A stretch of DNA of 8,385 nt from CAZGQY01 sp964528035 (GTDB lineage: Bacteria > Pseudomonadota > Gammaproteobacteria > Methylococcales > UBA1147). Every line of letters starts with the position of its first letter. Position 1 is the first letter of the stretch. Of this stretch, positions 7,455 to 8,385 are shown piece by piece. The notes beneath the pieces are model-generated. The model searched no databases and was not told where the DNA came from. It saw only the letters and a list, made by a program, of their open reading frames with translations. Where the stretch lies: positions 1 to 8,385 of the forward strand of contig CAZGQY010000177.1 in NCBI GenBank assembly GCA_964528035.1. The letters run 5' to 3'. The translations under genes and the position numbers were made by a program.

Positions 7455-7976
7455 TTATGGACGGCAATCACTCGGTAGGTATTTGTTTGGTATGTTGGTG
7501 TTGGCGCCACCGCCAACCACAGCAGCCTGAATGCCGTTTGGATCACCGGCGTTTCCACAACTCCATGCAATGTTGGTTGTTGGGGGCATGGCATCCACTG
7601 CGATGATGAGTGAAAGTGTGTCCGCAGCGCCAGCCGCCAGAATTGCATTTGCTTTGTTGCCGTAGACGATATCAACAACACCATTACCTCTTGCGGTTAT
7701 AGATCTGGTGTAGTTACCCTGCAGGCTTGCCGGGGTGGCCAGACCCAGTGAGGCATTTTCTACGCCGGTGCCTGCAGCGCCAGGATATCGCCCTTTATTC
7801 ATAATCCATTCACTGTAGGCGACTTTTGCGTCTCCTGCGATATTCAAACCCTCGGTTATTTGACTTCTGACGGTATAGTCCTGATAAGCCGGAATCGCCA
7901 CGGCGGCGAGTATGCCGATAATTGCTACCACGATCATTAATTCGATCAGGGTAAAACCTTGTTGCATATTTTTCAT
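7455..7976 (-). CDS. pilA: Type IVa major pilin (PilA)
   Basis: Major subunit of the type IV pilus, made as a 173-residue prepilin. The leader MKNMQQG is cut by the prepilin peptidase (PilD) before Phe8, which would then be N-methylated. The mature protein has 166 residues. It opens with FTLIELMIVVAIIGILAAVA (8-27), including the essential Glu5 of the mature form, and continues as the alpha1 spine AIPAYQDYTVRSQ. Two cysteines (140 and 171) bound a C-terminal disulfide loop of about 30 residues, ending DCRP, the usual Pseudomonas/Neisseria-type arrangement. A strong ribosome binding site (AGAGGT at 7989-7984) lies seven bases before the ATG. A sigma-54 promoter is upstream and an intrinsic terminator downstream, so pilA is probably its own transcription unit. 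The neighbouring GT-C-like and GT2 genes suggest the pilin may be glycosylated, but no acceptor site can be assigned. Confidence 0.96.
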   Translation of the reverse strand: MKNMQQGFTLIELMIVVAIIGILAAVAIPAYQDYTVRSQITEGLNIAGDAKVAYSEWIMNKGRYPGAAGTGVENASLGLATPASLQGNYTRSITARGNGVVDIVYGNKANAILAAGAADTLSLIIAVDAMPPTTNIAWSCGNAGDPNGIQAAVVGGGANTNIPNKYLPSDCRP

Positions 7977-8044
7977 TTCCTTTACCTCTATGTAGTGTGT
8001 TGGTGATTAACGTTCAGCGTGATTAGCTTTACAATGCAGAATAT

Positions 8045-8060
8045 AGCAGAGTCTATGCCA
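8045..8060 (-). promoter_or_regulatory. Sigma-54 (RpoN) -24/-12 promoter of pilA
   Basis: On the minus strand TGGCATAGACTCTGCT (8060-8045) matches the sigma-54 consensus TGGCAC-N5-TTGC. The GG and GC dinucleotides have the exact spacing required; deviations are C to T after TGGCA and one T to C in the -12 box. Transcription would start near 8034, giving a leader of roughly 57 bases. Known type IVa pilA genes of pseudomonads are driven by RpoN with the PilS/PilR two-component system, so the match fits the gene. Confidence 0.82.
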
Positions 8061-8385
8061 GATACAATAAATTGCCTCGCATGTTTTTAATTATTCGGTA
8101 CGGGCTAAACCTAAATCCATGTTAATCAATAACATATTATTTAATCTTATTAATATAGTCAACGATTCTATCGATAAGTCTATTTTCAAATAGCCTGAGT
8201 CATGCACGGATATTTCGAGTTCTTGGTCATAAAGTGACCTTCAGCGTCATATTAAAGTTCACGCCTTGTCGTATTTTCTTGTCGGAACTGACTTTTTGAT
8301 TTGTTGCACAGCCGTAACTACTTGCCCCCTATCGAAACAGCCCTCTATGGGGGATCTGTGGAAGAAGTGTATGCGGCAGGGAAGC
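8061..8385. other. AT-rich upstream region of pilA with a possible activator palindrome; no gene identified
   Basis: From 8061 to about 8190 the sequence is AT-rich, as expected for the upstream activating region of a sigma-54 promoter. It contains ATGTTA-N5-TAACAT (8119-8135), a perfect inverted repeat about 85-100 bases upstream of the predicted transcription start, where a PilR-type enhancer-binding protein could sit. I see no clear PilR consensus or IHF site. From about 8200 to the end I find no convincing gene, RNA or repeat. A minus-strand frame open from the right edge to a TGA at 8261-8259 (41 residues) is unrecognised. Confidence 0.4.

Noticed and set aside
8259..8384. Minus-strand frame open from the right edge, 41 residues to a TGA, as the tail of a gene
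   Set aside because: The translated residues match no family I recognise. A frame this length is quite likely by chance, and no gene-like start or ribosome binding site is visible.

Overview
The window looks like chromosomal DNA of a gammaproteobacterium of moderate GC. The evidence is a type IVa major pilin with a canonical prepilin leader, a sigma-54 type -24/-12 promoter in front of it, and WbpB/WbpD-type sugar enzymes familiar from Pseudomonas and Bordetella O-antigen loci. No species can be named from this sequence alone. All seven confident genes concern cell-surface glycans or pili.

Left half (168-4244, plus strand): a tight four-gene run. A WbpB/WlbA-type UDP-GlcNAcA 3-dehydrogenase overlaps a WbpD/WlbB-type N-acetyltransferase by ATGA. 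A polysaccharide-deacetylase-like protein with a DUF7033-type N-terminus and a GT4-like glycosyltransferase follow. The first two are steps of the pathway to UDP-2,3-diacetamido-2,3-dideoxy-glucuronate. The partner UDP-GlcNAc 6-dehydrogenase (WbpA) and aminotransferase (WbpE) are not in the window and probably lie to the left.

Right half (4266-7976, minus strand, convergent with the first run): read in transcription order this is pilA, an intrinsic terminator, a multi-spanning GT-C-like membrane protein with C-terminal TPRs, then a Dpm1-like family 2 glycosyltransferase with two C-terminal membrane segments. A polyprenyl-phosphate sugar synthase next to a GT-C enzyme next to the major pilin suggests a pilin (or other exported protein) glycosylation module. 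This is inferred from context.

Two sequence features suggest reversible expression. The 60-bp gap in front of the GT2 gene is mostly an uninterrupted (CAAT)11 tetranucleotide tract. The deacetylase gene contains a T10 homopolymer (plus an A9), where gain or loss of one base would truncate the protein within about 20 codons.

The right end (7977-8385) carries the pilA promoter and an AT-rich upstream region with a possible activator-site palindrome. The last ~250 bases hold nothing I can identify. The left edge (1-39) is a long imperfect hairpin of unknown role.
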